Assembly: GCF_005938215.1 (NCBI RefSeq)
Contig: NZ_VCPD01000012.1
Coordinates: forward strand, 1 to 60,235
Reading direction: 5' to 3'
DNA from: Ruegeria sediminis
GTDB taxonomy: Bacteria; Pseudomonadota; Alphaproteobacteria; Rhodobacterales; Rhodobacteraceae
Length of the DNA stretch: 60,235 nucleotides
Shown: positions 42,782 through 51,205 of the stretch, in pieces
Layout: each line of letters opens with the position of its first letter
How positions within the stretch are numbered: the stretch's first letter is position 1
Translations under genes and position numbers: made by a program
The notes under the pieces: generated by a model
What the model was told of the DNA's origin: nothing
What the model saw: only the letters and a program-made list of their open reading frames with translations
Databases searched by the model: none

Positions 42782-43843
42782 ATGAGGACAGTATCCAATT
42801 TCGCTCCATCAGGAGCAGCCAGGTCATCGACCGGGCAGGGGAGCAGTGCACCCAAATGGTTGCAGCTCCGCGCCCTTGAGGAAGCGCGAGAGCCGCTTGG
42901 ACTGAGGGCGACCAGCATCTCAATCCTGCGGGCTATGCTTTCATTCATGTCAGCTGATCGAATCAGTGAAATCGCGGACGATCATCACATCGTCTACGCC
43001 AGCAACGCCGCAATAGCCGGGCGCGCTCACGTCAGCATTCAGACAGTTGAGCGCCACATTGCGAGACTGGTAGATCTCAAGATCATACAGCGCATCACAG
43101 CAGCCAATGGTAAGCGCTGGGTGCGGCGCAATGGGGCAGGGCAGGTGATCCTTGTGAGCGGACTGTCTCTGCTGCCATTGGCTGCCAGGCATGCTGAGTT
43201 CACAGCACTGGCGGGTGAATATCGCCGCATGCAGGAAGCACTCCAGGTGCTGCGGGATCAATGCACATTGGCGCTGACCCGCCTTCAGGGGACCATCGCA
43301 GACGGCATCCACGATCTACTGGATCGCGCCCGCCGCATCCTGCGCCGCCGGCCTCAGCAGGATGTGCTTCAGGATCTGCTGGACGAGATCAACGAGCTTG
43401 TTTCTGTGGAAAACTCCCAATCAGAAACCATCAAGCCCATCAAATTGAGGGGCGGCAACAGTGGAACTGAGGGGCACAAAGAGCACTCATTGAATCCTGA
43501 TAGTAAGAAAGAAAATTCTTCTCAGATTCAGATTTCCTCTGATCAGATGGAGTACGCATTCCCACGGTTGTGCTCAGAACTGAAGTTTGCGCGAGATCAG
43601 GCACATTGTGGTCGACTGATGGACACCATAGCAGACCAGCTCCGGCTTGGAGAGACCTGGAGTGCAATGAAAGCTACGCACGGCCCAGCAACCTGTTTCA
43701 TGACTCTGGGGTACATTCTACAGCGGGCAGAGGGCATTCAGAGTCATCGGGCGTACTTGGCATCACTGATAAGCAAAATCGAACGAGGAGAAATGGAGCC
43801 AACGGCGCTGCTGAGACCACAGAAACTAGGGCAGGGCGTATGA
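42782..43843 (+). CDS. repC: RepC, replication initiator
   Basis: The 353-aa initiator starts at 42782. The N-terminal half has the family's winged-helix region: PLGLRATSISILRAMLSFMS, then YASNAAIAGRAHVSIQTVER, then NGKRWVRRNGAGQ and LSLLPLAARHAEF. An AT-rich, low-complexity stretch in the middle (43400-43560) is the usual location of oriV within repC. The C-terminal part is helical (DTIADQLRLGETWSAMKATH). Copy number is expected to be controlled by RepA/RepB repression and the upstream antisense RNA. Confidence 0.93.
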   Translation: MRTVSNFAPSGAARSSTGQGSSAPKWLQLRALEEAREPLGLRATSISILRAMLSFMSADRISEIADDHHIVYASNAAIAGRAHVSIQTVERHIARLVDLKIIQRITAANGKRWVRRNGAGQVILVSGLSLLPLAARHAEFTALAGEYRRMQEALQVLRDQCTLALTRLQGTIADGIHDLLDRARRILRRRPQQDVLQDLLDEINELVSVENSQSETIKPIKLRGGNSGTEGHKEHSLNPDSKKENSSQIQISSDQMEYAFPRLCSELKFARDQAHCGRLMDTIADQLRLGETWSAMKATHGPATCFMTLGYILQRAEGIQSHRAYLASLISKIERGEMEPTALLRPQKLGQGV

Positions 43844-43849
43844 GGCGCC

Positions 43850-43990
43850 TTACAGTTCCTTCACGCGGCGTTTCGGAGGCGGATCCATGCTCGCATCGAG
43901 TCTGGACCAATCAATCTGCTCGATGATCCTCTGAACGAACTCAGGATACACTTTGCGTGGCTCGCCACCCTGTTTGACTGCCCACCGGCT
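43850..43990 (-). pseudogene. 3' fragment of an unknown gene
   Basis: The minus strand carries about 45 codons ending at TAA 43850-43852: GEPRKVYPEFVQRIIEQIDW, then SRLDASMDPPPKRRVKEL. The sequence is protein-like, but it has no start codon and is closed upstream by a TGA. It is probably the end of a gene lost to deletion beside repC. The rest of 43844-44416 contains the hairpin at 44202 and repeats, and no gene. Confidence 0.4.
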
Positions 43991-44201
43991 AAATCAAAGC
44001 CCGCGACCCGCGATGGACGCCCCGATAATACAGGAGATGACAACTTCGATACCCATACCAGGATAATACGCCACCAGCGGGAAGTGAGCAAACTGGATCC
44101 AGGACAACCCCAGATCCAAGAAATCAGCGTGCAAGCGACACTTGTCCGCGAATGATCCTTCAGAACGTCAACAAGCTGTTTGGATTCAAGAGGGTAGGGG
44201 A

Positions 44202-44246
44202 GGGCACCCCCTAAATTACCCCGATGAGGGAATCTGGGGGGTGCCC
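44202..44246. terminator. Strong hairpin downstream of repC
   Basis: GGGCACCCCC (44202-44211) and GGGGGTGCCC (44237-44246) form a perfect 10-bp GC-rich stem with a 25-base loop. No T-run follows on either strand, so it may be a rho-assisted stop or a DNA-level signal. Confidence 0.5.
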
Positions 44247-44416
44247 CTGGGGTGGCCTGACGGGTCACAACGAAAAACAGACAGAGAGAGCACCTGCACC
44301 CGCTATTTTTCAACGTTGAATAGCGTTGTGTGCAGTCAGATAAGATTTAAAACCGTTAATCAAAGTTAACCACAGTTGATTGCAGTTTTCTGATGTTAAA
44401 AAAGCCATAACTAACG

Positions 44417-44794
44417 TTATTTACCAAGCTGGTCGAGGTGCTCCTGAACGAGCTTCTCCATGTAAGCGGTCACAAAACCACCTCCGGCCACTTTGATGTG
44501 ATCTTCAAGACGCTTCTTGAGATTGACCTCCAGACGGAAATTGAACTGCTCGCGCTTGGTTTTGGTGGATCCAGCCGGCCGGCCAGGCTTGCGCTTCTCG
44601 ACCGATTCATCAGGCTGCGGGGCAGGGGCCTCAGCTGGCGATTTGGGGGGCTCACGATCCTTAAAGCCCGCCAACCCCCCACTCGCATTTGCCTGCTGCG
44701 CAATCGCTCTCGCAGCCGCTGCGCGATCCTGGACATCTGACGTGACCGGGACATCAAAATCATCTCCCAGCCCGGCTTTGCGCTTACCAGCCAT
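44417..44794 (-). CDS. Small DNA-binding partner of ParA (ribbon-helix-helix type)
   Basis: The 125-aa protein has a disordered, proline- and charge-rich N-terminal half and a basic linker (KRKPGRPAGSTKTKREQF). The C-terminal segment FNFRLEVNLKKRLEDHIKVA followed by TAYMEKLVQEHLDQL looks like a ribbon-helix-helix DNA-binding fold. Its ATG overlaps the TAA of the ParA gene (TAATG). A small RHH protein following a ParA is the layout of type Ib partition cassettes and of VirC1/VirC2-like pairs. It probably binds repeats next to the cassette. Confidence 0.72.
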   Translation of the reverse strand: MAGKRKAGLGDDFDVPVTSDVQDRAAAARAIAQQANASGGLAGFKDREPPKSPAEAPAPQPDESVEKRKPGRPAGSTKTKREQFNFRLEVNLKKRLEDHIKVAGGGFVTAYMEKLVQEHLDQLGK

Positions 44795-45474
44795 TACGCG
44801 ACCTCCTGAGATTGAGTTTTCAGGATAGCCAGAACTTCATCTGCAAATTCGCCGGCATTCATCGTGGCCTTTTCGACACCCGATACCTGGGAATGATCCA
44901 GATCGGGTAGGTCGCCACCCATCGCGAACACCTCACGGAATGCAGCGCGCTCAACAATTGATGTCCGTAGGGTAGGGATACCGGCCTTAGCCATTAACTC
45001 CCTGACATGCGACAGCGAACGGGTCTGGATCGCTGCGGATGTGCGGGTGAAAACTACAGTATGGGGGACTTCTCGCCTCAGAGCACGGGCCTGCTGCCTG
45101 ATCAACTTGATGATCTTGGCTCCGCCCTGCGAGTCCATGGTCGAGCCTTGTGTTGGAACGAGCACGAGATCACTGATACCGATTGCCTGAACGACGCTCA
45201 TGTTGGCTGTTCCCTCAAGATCGACGATCACGAATTGCGTCTGCTCCTGAGCATCCAATATCTTATCGATGATACAGTCTGCGGTCACATCGCTGACGAT
45301 CTGAATGCCATCCGGCAGATCGTCCAACTGACCCCATTTCGTGATCCACCGCTCTGGATCCGCATCAATCAGTGTGACCGTACCGCCGCGGCGGGCGATC
45401 TCGGTTGCCAGAAGCAGCGCGCAGGTGGTTTTGCCGCTGCCGCCTTTTGGATTTGCCATCGAAATAATTGCCAT
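44794..45474 (-). CDS. Second ParA-family ATPase
   Basis: The 226-aa protein starts at 45474 behind GGAG. It has an intact deviant Walker A (SMANPKGGSGKTTCALLLAT), TLIDADPERWITKWGQLDD and Walker B VIVDLEGTANMS. There is no N-terminal helix-turn-helix, which places it with the short type Ib ParA and VirC1-like proteins. It is followed directly by its small DNA-binding partner. It may provide a second segregation system besides RepAB, or act in positioning of another complex. Confidence 0.88.
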   Translation of the reverse strand: MAIISMANPKGGSGKTTCALLLATEIARRGGTVTLIDADPERWITKWGQLDDLPDGIQIVSDVTADCIIDKILDAQEQTQFVIVDLEGTANMSVVQAIGISDLVLVPTQGSTMDSQGGAKIIKLIRQQARALRREVPHTVVFTRTSAAIQTRSLSHVRELMAKAGIPTLRTSIVERAAFREVFAMGGDLPDLDHSQVSGVEKATMNAGEFADEVLAILKTQSQEVA

Positions 45475-45661
45475 CTTCAATCTCCATAATCTGTGGATAC
45501 TCAGAAAATAGAGAGACGGAGTTTCTATCGATTTAAAATTGATTAACCTTATTCAAGGTTGAGCGAAGTTATTTGCAGTTTTTTGCTATTTGATAGTTGC
45601 GTCCCCTCAATCAAAAAACCGGGGTAGGGCCCCGGCTCCGATCTGCATATTGTCCAGTGAA

Positions 45662-45886
45662 TCAGCCCTGAACCCGATCCATGACTTGTCTGATTACAGG
45701 GGCAGACTGTGCTGGAATGGATACGACCGTGCCGCACTGATCGCAGACACCAGCAAGTATGCCTGGCACGGTCCCGGATCCATCATCGAGTGACACATCC
45801 TGGCGTTCGAGCGTGGTCGAGACGATCTGCTCACAGTCCGGGCAGATGGCCCGTGATTTATCACCTACACTGAAAACCTGTTTCAT
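45662..45886 (-). CDS. Small zinc-ribbon protein (74 aa)
   Basis: The start at 45886 (MKQVFSVGDKSRAICPDCEQ) follows AGGAGTGG. Two CxxC pairs (CPDC and CDQC) about 37 residues apart form a probable zinc ribbon. It ends with VVSIPAQSAPVIRQVMDRVQ, which resembles the zinc-ribbon part of MqsA-like antitoxins and regulators. No toxin partner is adjacent. It lies just upstream of the ParA cassette on the same strand, with an AT-rich promoter region between. Confidence 0.6.
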   Translation of the reverse strand: MKQVFSVGDKSRAICPDCEQIVSTTLERQDVSLDDGSGTVPGILAGVCDQCGTVVSIPAQSAPVIRQVMDRVQG

Positions 45887-45938
45887 CGGTCCACTCCTGA
45901 TCACACAGAGATAAGCAGAGCCAGGCCCTGAAATCAAC

Positions 45939-46085
45939 TTAGCCTTTGACTCGGCTCAGGAGATCTTCTGCGTAAGCGCGTTTGGCGCTCTCGGCCTCCA
46001 GCTGGGCCGTCAGGCGGGTGACCTGTTCTTTCAATGCAGCGTTGCCGTGCTCCAGATCACCGATAGAGCCCTGAATTGCTTTCAT
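45939..46085 (-). CDS. Short coiled-coil protein, possibly a 5'-truncated gene
   Basis: From ATG 46085 the frame gives 48 aa: MKAIQGSIGDLEHGNAALKE, then QVTRLTAQLEAESAKRAYAE. It is a regular coiled coil. Protein-like sequence of the same kind continues about 25 codons upstream to a TGA near 46160 without another good start. The gene may therefore have lost its 5' part. It sits 53 bases from the zinc-ribbon gene on the same strand. Confidence 0.4.
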   Translation of the reverse strand: MKAIQGSIGDLEHGNAALKEQVTRLTAQLEAESAKRAYAEDLLSRVKG

Positions 46086-46951
46086 CTCCTCCGTCAATTG
46101 ATCTCGGCCGAAAGTGGCGCGTTTGATGTCTGCGCGCAGTACAGCATTGTCCTCAGCGTATCACCGCGACACATAAACCCCAGAAGCTGCTGCCGGTTGT
46201 CGAAACCCGTGGATGTCCCAAAACTGCCGTTTCACTGCTCGCTATTGTTCTGGTGTTCAAATAGTATGGAGTTGGTTTGCAGAGCGTATGAAATTGAAGA
46301 AAAAAACAGACAGTTGGAAACGATTGTGGGCATCGAGCCAGAGTTGTTTAACTGAAGCAGACTCCAAATAGACGTGTTAAATGTGCAGTTTGGGTCCAGA
46401 TCCTGATTGGTCATGATGACATCCACCATGATAGCCATGGTCACCGCGCCGATTATCGGTCAGTGAAGGGTGTTCAGGCAGGCTCCACCCCGATTGGACA
46501 AGCATGGAGATGTGATTTCGATGAACACGTGATTTGGTCTGTCACTGACAGGTATCGAGTGTACCAAGGAGGCTGGCGCGGCGGATCTGTATCGAACCAG
46601 AATTCTGTTTACTGTTGAACACTGCGTACAAACCGAAGCGCCTACCCAGGCAAACTCAGTTAAAGTCTGCGCAAAAACAAGCGTGTGCAAAAACGGAGTT
46701 GCCGGCACACCTTTTCGGATCCATTTCCCTGCCCAAAATCAGCTTGTCTGAAGTTGTCCAATTGCCGAAGTCATGAGGCTAGGATCAAGCTGATCGCCCA
46801 AAGTTAAAAATCTCCTAGGCCGTGCCTTGACAATGTTTGTAACCTGATATTTTTTAACGGGAAAGATGACATGTCCAGTACCCTTTAAGTAGAGATGGCG
46901 CGTTGCTTCATTTTGATTTGAGCTGTATGCAGTTTGCCGGGATCTGGTAGG
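46086..46951. other. Intergenic region, about 860 bp, no supported gene
   Basis: The gap separates the replication/partition block from the RTX locus. Open frames in it are short, lack ribosome-binding sites and do not resemble known families. Composition falls steadily toward the right, reaching the low GC typical of the start of the RTX cassette, and 46800-46950 probably contains its promoter. Confidence 0.4.
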
Positions 46952-47356
46952 ATGGGAAAGTTAGCACAAATATTAGCTATTCTCTCTATAGTGGTAGTGA
47001 TTTTTTCTACTACGCGGTCGGGTATCTGTGTGCGTTCCATGAGATATTTTTCCAACGAGGAATACATCTCTGAAGCAGTGTTGGATGCTTCTCGCCGCGA
47101 TGATTCTGATATTAATCTAGCATCCTTAAAGGATGCTTTGAACTACTATAAACAACATCCAGAATGCTGTGAATTACTGCCCAGTAACGACAGTAGTCTA
47201 GAACGCGGATTAATATCGTCACTCCTGGGATTTAGAGAGAAGGGTGTAGTTGTCACTTTGCCGATACGTGGCGGTAGTGAGAAAACCACGTATACCAGCT
47301 ATGTCATTCTAAGTAGGTGTATGGATCGGCGCAGCGTTTACGGAATGGAAGACTAA
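46952..47356 (+). CDS. Small exported Cys-bearing protein preceding RTX protein 1 (134 aa)
   Basis: From ATG 46952 an N-terminal hydrophobic segment (MGKLAQILAILSIVVVIFST) serves as signal or anchor. The mature part begins near a conserved Cys (GICVRSMRYFSNEEYISEAV) and has a central CC pair (HPECCELL) and a later Cys (LSRCMD). The same four-cysteine layout, with a matching S-x-E-x-I-x-x-A-x-x-D motif after the first Cys, is found in the protein encoded just before RTX protein 2 (52307). It ends 14 bases ahead of the RTX gene. The function is unknown; a chaperone, retention or protective role for the RTX protein is inferred from position alone. Confidence 0.65.
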   Translation: MGKLAQILAILSIVVVIFSTTRSGICVRSMRYFSNEEYISEAVLDASRRDDSDINLASLKDALNYYKQHPECCELLPSNDSSLERGLISSLLGFREKGVVVTLPIRGGSEKTTYTSYVILSRCMDRRSVYGMED

Positions 47357-47370
47357 AAAGGATAAATTAA

Positions 47371-50300
47371 ATGGCCTTACCAACGCCTAGCGAAATTATG
47401 TTGCAATATCTATACGGCACGGCAGCTAAACCAGAAGACCTTCTGAATCCCAATCTCGTTAGAGATGAGGCCGCGCGATCAACAATGGAGCTCGATGCTG
47501 TTGAATTTATGTCCGCGGGGGCCGGTCGATTTGCAAATCTCTCGCAAGCGCAGGTGGTTCAGAACTTCTTTCAAGCTTTTAGTATTGGTATCAACGATGG
47601 AACAAAACGTGAGTACACACTCGCTCGAATGCAAGAAATAGTTGGGGGGGATGTCGCCGCAGGTGGCGGAGAAAAATTCGGTTTCCAGCAATATAACTAT
47701 GTTGACGAAACAAGTGATTATGTTGAGAGAGTTTTTTATTATAATTCGTCCTCCTTCAAAATACCGAGCGAAATAATATTTGTGATTGATGAAAGCGGAA
47801 ACAGATATATCAAGAATGCCAAAATTCTCCCCTTTGATGACAATTTTGATTTTAATTCTGACGACGTTGTCGCTTACGTCACAAACGCGTACAGCCAACT
47901 AAGAACGGACCCGTCTGGAATTGGCCGTCGAGTTGATTTGAAAATGGTCGGAAAAGAAAATATTTCATATGAGGGGTCTGTTGTTGGCTCTGATGGGGAA
48001 ACCATTTACACAAGGCAAGATTACATATCTGACCTTAACCAGAATAACAGTAACTATACCAGTGTGCTTTCTTTAATTGGAGCTGGAATAAACAACCACA
48101 TCGATGACTTGTACCAGTCTGGCGTGACTGCTTTTGTTCAAGATGGCAAAGCTCTTGTATTCGCAAGTGCAGATGGCTCTGAAGTTGTGGTCGACGACGA
48201 GATCAATTCGTACCACAGAGAAGTAGCGTCGTCGAATGGTATTATATTTGTCGGTTCAGAGGAAGCAGATACAGCCAAGTCCCTAACTTATCGTACTGAG
48301 TTTCGGGGATTTGGCGGTAATGACCATTTTAAGGCGCCTGAATCGGCTGATTCAGATGACATTCTACGTGGCGACGGAGGCAACGACACGTTGGAAGGGG
48401 GTCTGGGCGATGATTGGATCGAAGGCGGTGAAGGCGCCGACATCCTTCGCGGCGGCGCTGGCGACGATACGATTGTTTTTGACTCGGAAGACACTGAAAT
48501 TGACGGAGGCGACGGACGCGACGTTGCTGTCTTTGAAGGGGAAGGTTCAGCAAATTTGGATTTGGACGCCTCGAAAGTTGAAGTAGCAATTGGTGGTGAT
48601 TCTGCCGATGAATTCTTCATGGTTTCAGGGCATATGGCCGCTGGCGGTGAAGGAAGCGATACGTTTTACACCAACGATACGACCGATACGGGACCCGCCA
48701 TTGTGTGGGGCGGCGAAGGCGAGGATCACTTCTACACGGAAGACGGAAGGATCCTGGCTGTGCAGGTCGAAGGATTGACTGCGGAGAATTTTGCCGATTT
48801 CAATCTCGACCTTCTGGGCATGGGGTCGGATTTTGACTGGAGTGCTTTCGATCTTATTGTCTTGAATCCGGACGCGTCCGACAAGTTCTATAATGCTGGG
48901 CGCAACATTGCTGTGCGTTCGGGAGTGTATACATTGCAGGAGTACGAGTTTGATGTAGACGACATAAACGAAGAGGATATTCCTGAAATACCAATCAAAG
49001 ACTTTGGCAGTCAAAGCCTATTGATGGATTTTACAAGAGCCGAGGGTTGGACCGGACCAATTGGATCTATCACCGACAGTTCGGTCAGCGTTAAAGCAGC
49101 TGGTCAATTTGAGGTCTCGTTTCTTGGTTCGAAAATTACACATGTCCAAAGCAGCGTTTCCTTCGGTAGCTACACTGGATATTATCTTTATGACGAGAAC
49201 GGAAATCTCCAGGGTGCAGACGGTGCAGACCTATCGTCGGCAGTTTTGAATGACGGTTACACATTGAAAGTAACCGCAGACTTAAGTCCTATCGATGCCG
49301 AGATATATTTTTGGATGTATTTTGACGATTATCAGAGCATCGACCAACACCCAGGCTTTTCTGATGCCAATCAGATGGGATGGTTTGTGGCAGGTGGTGA
49401 ATTCGATGACACGGGATTGGTTTTGGATGGAACGATTAGTGTCACCATGCCTAACAAAGAAGCCGCAAATGCCATCACTGGCCACTCAGACCTAGCTTTC
49501 AAACCCGGCGATGGCGCCAAGAAACTATCCGGATTTCAGCCAAGCACAATGGTCATCACTGTTGCCGGAACGGCGGTGAACCCCAACACTCAGCAGGCCG
49601 GAATTACCATTTCTCAGCAAGTCAGTGACGTGGTTATTGAGTACGGGGCAGGAGACTCTGTCACGCTGATCGATACTTCTCTTGCAGATTGGCTGGATGC
49701 TAGCAGTACGCAACACTTAGGAACGTCCGCTGACGACGTCCTGGTAGGATCCGCTGGGAATGAGCTAATGGCGGGAGCTGATGGAAATGATGATCTCCAG
49801 GGCCAAGATGGCGATGACATTTTGAGTGGCGGCCACGGCAATGACTCAATCAGCGCCGGAAGCGGCGACGACACAATCATCTACCAGTCTGGGAATGACG
49901 TCATTCAAGGACAGCACAACCGGGGGCACGACACGCTGGATTTGAGCAAGTACAGTTCCGATCAGGTGAGCTTTTCCAATTCCGGTGCGGATGTCCTGAT
50001 TGACACGCCGGACGGCCAGATAAAGCTAAGATACCAACACTACTACGCTATCGGCGATGACCGGACCAATATCGAAACGGTCCTGTTTTCGGATGGTTCC
50101 CTGGACGAGATCGGTATCAGGGATCGGGCATTGGCCGATCAGTCCAGCGATGGTGATGACACCGTTACAGGCACTCAGTTCGACGATGTGATTTCGAGCG
50201 GCCTCGGCAATGACTCTATCTTCGCCGGAAGCGGTGACGACACGATCATCTACCAGTCTGGAAATGACGTCATTCAAGGGCATCACCACAACCGCGGAAA

Positions 50301-50832
50301 TGACACGCTGGACTTGAGCAAGTACAGTTCCGATCTGGTGAGCTTCTCACATTCTGGAAGTCACGTGTTCGTCAATACACCCGATGGCCAGATTAAATTG
50401 ACGTATCAGAATTACTACGATTTCGGGGCAGACAGAACGAATATTGAAACCATTCTGTTTTCCGATGGTTCACTGGATGAGATTGGCATACGGGGCAGAT
50501 CAATAAACGACTCGTCGACCAATGGAGATGATGTCGTCGTCGGCACCAACTTCGATGACCATCTCGATGGAGGCGCAGGCAACGATACCCTGACCGGCGC
50601 AGGAGGTGCGGACGAGTTCCGGTTCAAGGATAACTTCGGCATCGACACGATCACAGATTTCAGTGACGGAACCGACCTGATCCGCGTGGATATCGCCGGG
50701 CTTGGCTTCGAGGATCTGGTCCTCTCGGACAATGGTGGCGATTCCGAGGTTGATATCGGCACCCATGGCAAGATCATCCTGAGCGGTGTGGCTGCCTCCG
50801 TCCTAACACAGGAAGACTTCACCTTCGCCTGA
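47371..50832 (+). CDS. RTX calcium-binding protein 1, type I secretion substrate (1153 aa)
   Basis: Secreted protein with no N-terminal signal. Residues 1-310 form a domain shared only with RTX protein 2 (IMLQYLYGTAAKPEDLLNP, FDDNFDFNSDDVVAYVTNAY, DPSGIG, HIDDLYQSGVTAF). RTX nonapeptide blocks follow at about 314-370 (GGNDTLEGGLGDDWIEGGEG) and 789-840, with a beta-rich region between. Then two 123-residue tandem units occur, each with SGNDVIQG, DLSKYSSD and DGQIKL. The last 90 residues are a type I secretion target region (GGAGNDTLTGAGGADEF, then TDLIRVDIAGLGFEDLVLSD), almost identical to that of RTX protein 2. It is expected to fold outside the cell on binding calcium. No protease, lipase or acylation motif is seen, so adhesin, matrix or toxin roles stay open. 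Confidence 0.88.
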   Translation: MALPTPSEIMLQYLYGTAAKPEDLLNPNLVRDEAARSTMELDAVEFMSAGAGRFANLSQAQVVQNFFQAFSIGINDGTKREYTLARMQEIVGGDVAAGGGEKFGFQQYNYVDETSDYVERVFYYNSSSFKIPSEIIFVIDESGNRYIKNAKILPFDDNFDFNSDDVVAYVTNAYSQLRTDPSGIGRRVDLKMVGKENISYEGSVVGSDGETIYTRQDYISDLNQNNSNYTSVLSLIGAGINNHIDDLYQSGVTAFVQDGKALVFASADGSEVVVDDEINSYHREVASSNGIIFVGSEEADTAKSLTYRTEFRGFGGNDHFKAPESADSDDILRGDGGNDTLEGGLGDDWIEGGEGADILRGGAGDDTIVFDSEDTEIDGGDGRDVAVFEGEGSANLDLDASKVEVAIGGDSADEFFMVSGHMAAGGEGSDTFYTNDTTDTGPAIVWGGEGEDHFYTEDGRILAVQVEGLTAENFADFNLDLLGMGSDFDWSAFDLIVLNPDASDKFYNAGRNIAVRSGVYTLQEYEFDVDDINEEDIPEIPIKDFGSQSLLMDFTRAEGWTGPIGSITDSSVSVKAAGQFEVSFLGSKITHVQSSVSFGSYTGYYLYDENGNLQGADGADLSSAVLNDGYTLKVTADLSPIDAEIYFWMYFDDYQSIDQHPGFSDANQMGWFVAGGEFDDTGLVLDGTISVTMPNKEAANAITGHSDLAFKPGDGAKKLSGFQPSTMVITVAGTAVNPNTQQAGITISQQVSDVVIEYGAGDSVTLIDTSLADWLDASSTQHLGTSADDVLVGSAGNELMAGADGNDDLQGQDGDDILSGGHGNDSISAGSGDDTIIYQSGNDVIQGQHNRGHDTLDLSKYSSDQVSFSNSGADVLIDTPDGQIKLRYQHYYAIGDDRTNIETVLFSDGSLDEIGIRDRALADQSSDGDDTVTGTQFDDVISSGLGNDSIFAGSGDDTIIYQSGNDVIQGHHHNRGNDTLDLSKYSSDLVSFSHSGSHVFVNTPDGQIKLTYQNYYDFGADRTNIETILFSDGSLDEIGIRGRSINDSSTNGDDVVVGTNFDDHLDGGAGNDTLTGAGGADEFRFKDNFGIDTITDFSDGTDLIRVDIAGLGFEDLVLSDNGGDSEVDIGTHGKIILSGVAASVLTQEDFTFA
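49837..50574 (+). repeat. Two tandem 369-bp units within RTX gene 1
   Basis: The segment starting GGCAATGACTC at 49837 recurs at 50206 with a period of 369 bases (123 codons). Each unit encodes an RTX turn (GNDSI-AGSGDDTIIYQSGND), DLSKYSSD and NIET-LFSDGSLDEIGIR. The units differ at scattered positions, mostly synonymous. Confidence 0.8.
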
Positions 50833-51205
50833 GGAGCAAGTGGTCCAACTTAGTAGTACGGAAATTTTCTTCGGAGTGACGTTTCGAATGGGGATCGGTT
50901 ACTCTCTCTCTAGGTCCAAGGGTAAGGAATACCAGACTTTATCGGATCAAAAAATCGGCTTTAAGTTGTTTTCATCTTTTCTAGGCCCGTTAAAATAGTA
51001 TTGCGGAGATGATACTTGCTTGGTTCTCGAAGAGTTCTGTTTGTAGCTAGCGTGATCTTTTGCCGGGTGAGGTCTGCTCTGTCTGCAAGTGCGAAAAAGG
51101 GCGATTGGTCAGTGCACCGGTCAGCGGACAGATGGGGTTTGTTAAACAATTCTCCTGCGGTTAGCTTTCCTTGGTGTTGCTCAAAGTAACAGTTCGTGCC
51201 TCACC
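50833..51205. other. Intergenic region between the two RTX cassettes, 373 bp
   Basis: No gene or T-tailed terminator hairpin is evident after RTX gene 1. The minus-strand frame at 50961-51149 lacks a ribosome-binding site. The region probably contains the promoter for the 51206 gene and the second cassette. Confidence 0.4.

Larger units (their letters stand above)
44380..45585. repeat. 13-base repeat flanking the second partition cassette
   Basis: TTGCAGTTTTCTG at 44380-44392 and TTGCAGTTTTTTG at 45573-45585 (one mismatch, same orientation) flank the ParA-like and DNA-binding gene pair. Both lie in AT-rich DNA with small inverted repeats: CAACGTTG near 44311 and AACCTT-ATTC-AAGGTT near 45545. 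They are candidate centromere or operator sites for the pair. Confidence 0.45.

Noticed and set aside
42763..42880. Leader peptide overlapping the repC start
   Set aside because: An ATG at 42763 opens a different frame into repC, but no ribosome-binding site or family precedent supports translation.
46232..46708. Short frames in the 46.1-46.9 kb gap
   Set aside because: No start signals, no recognisable segments and conflicting strands; treated as non-coding.
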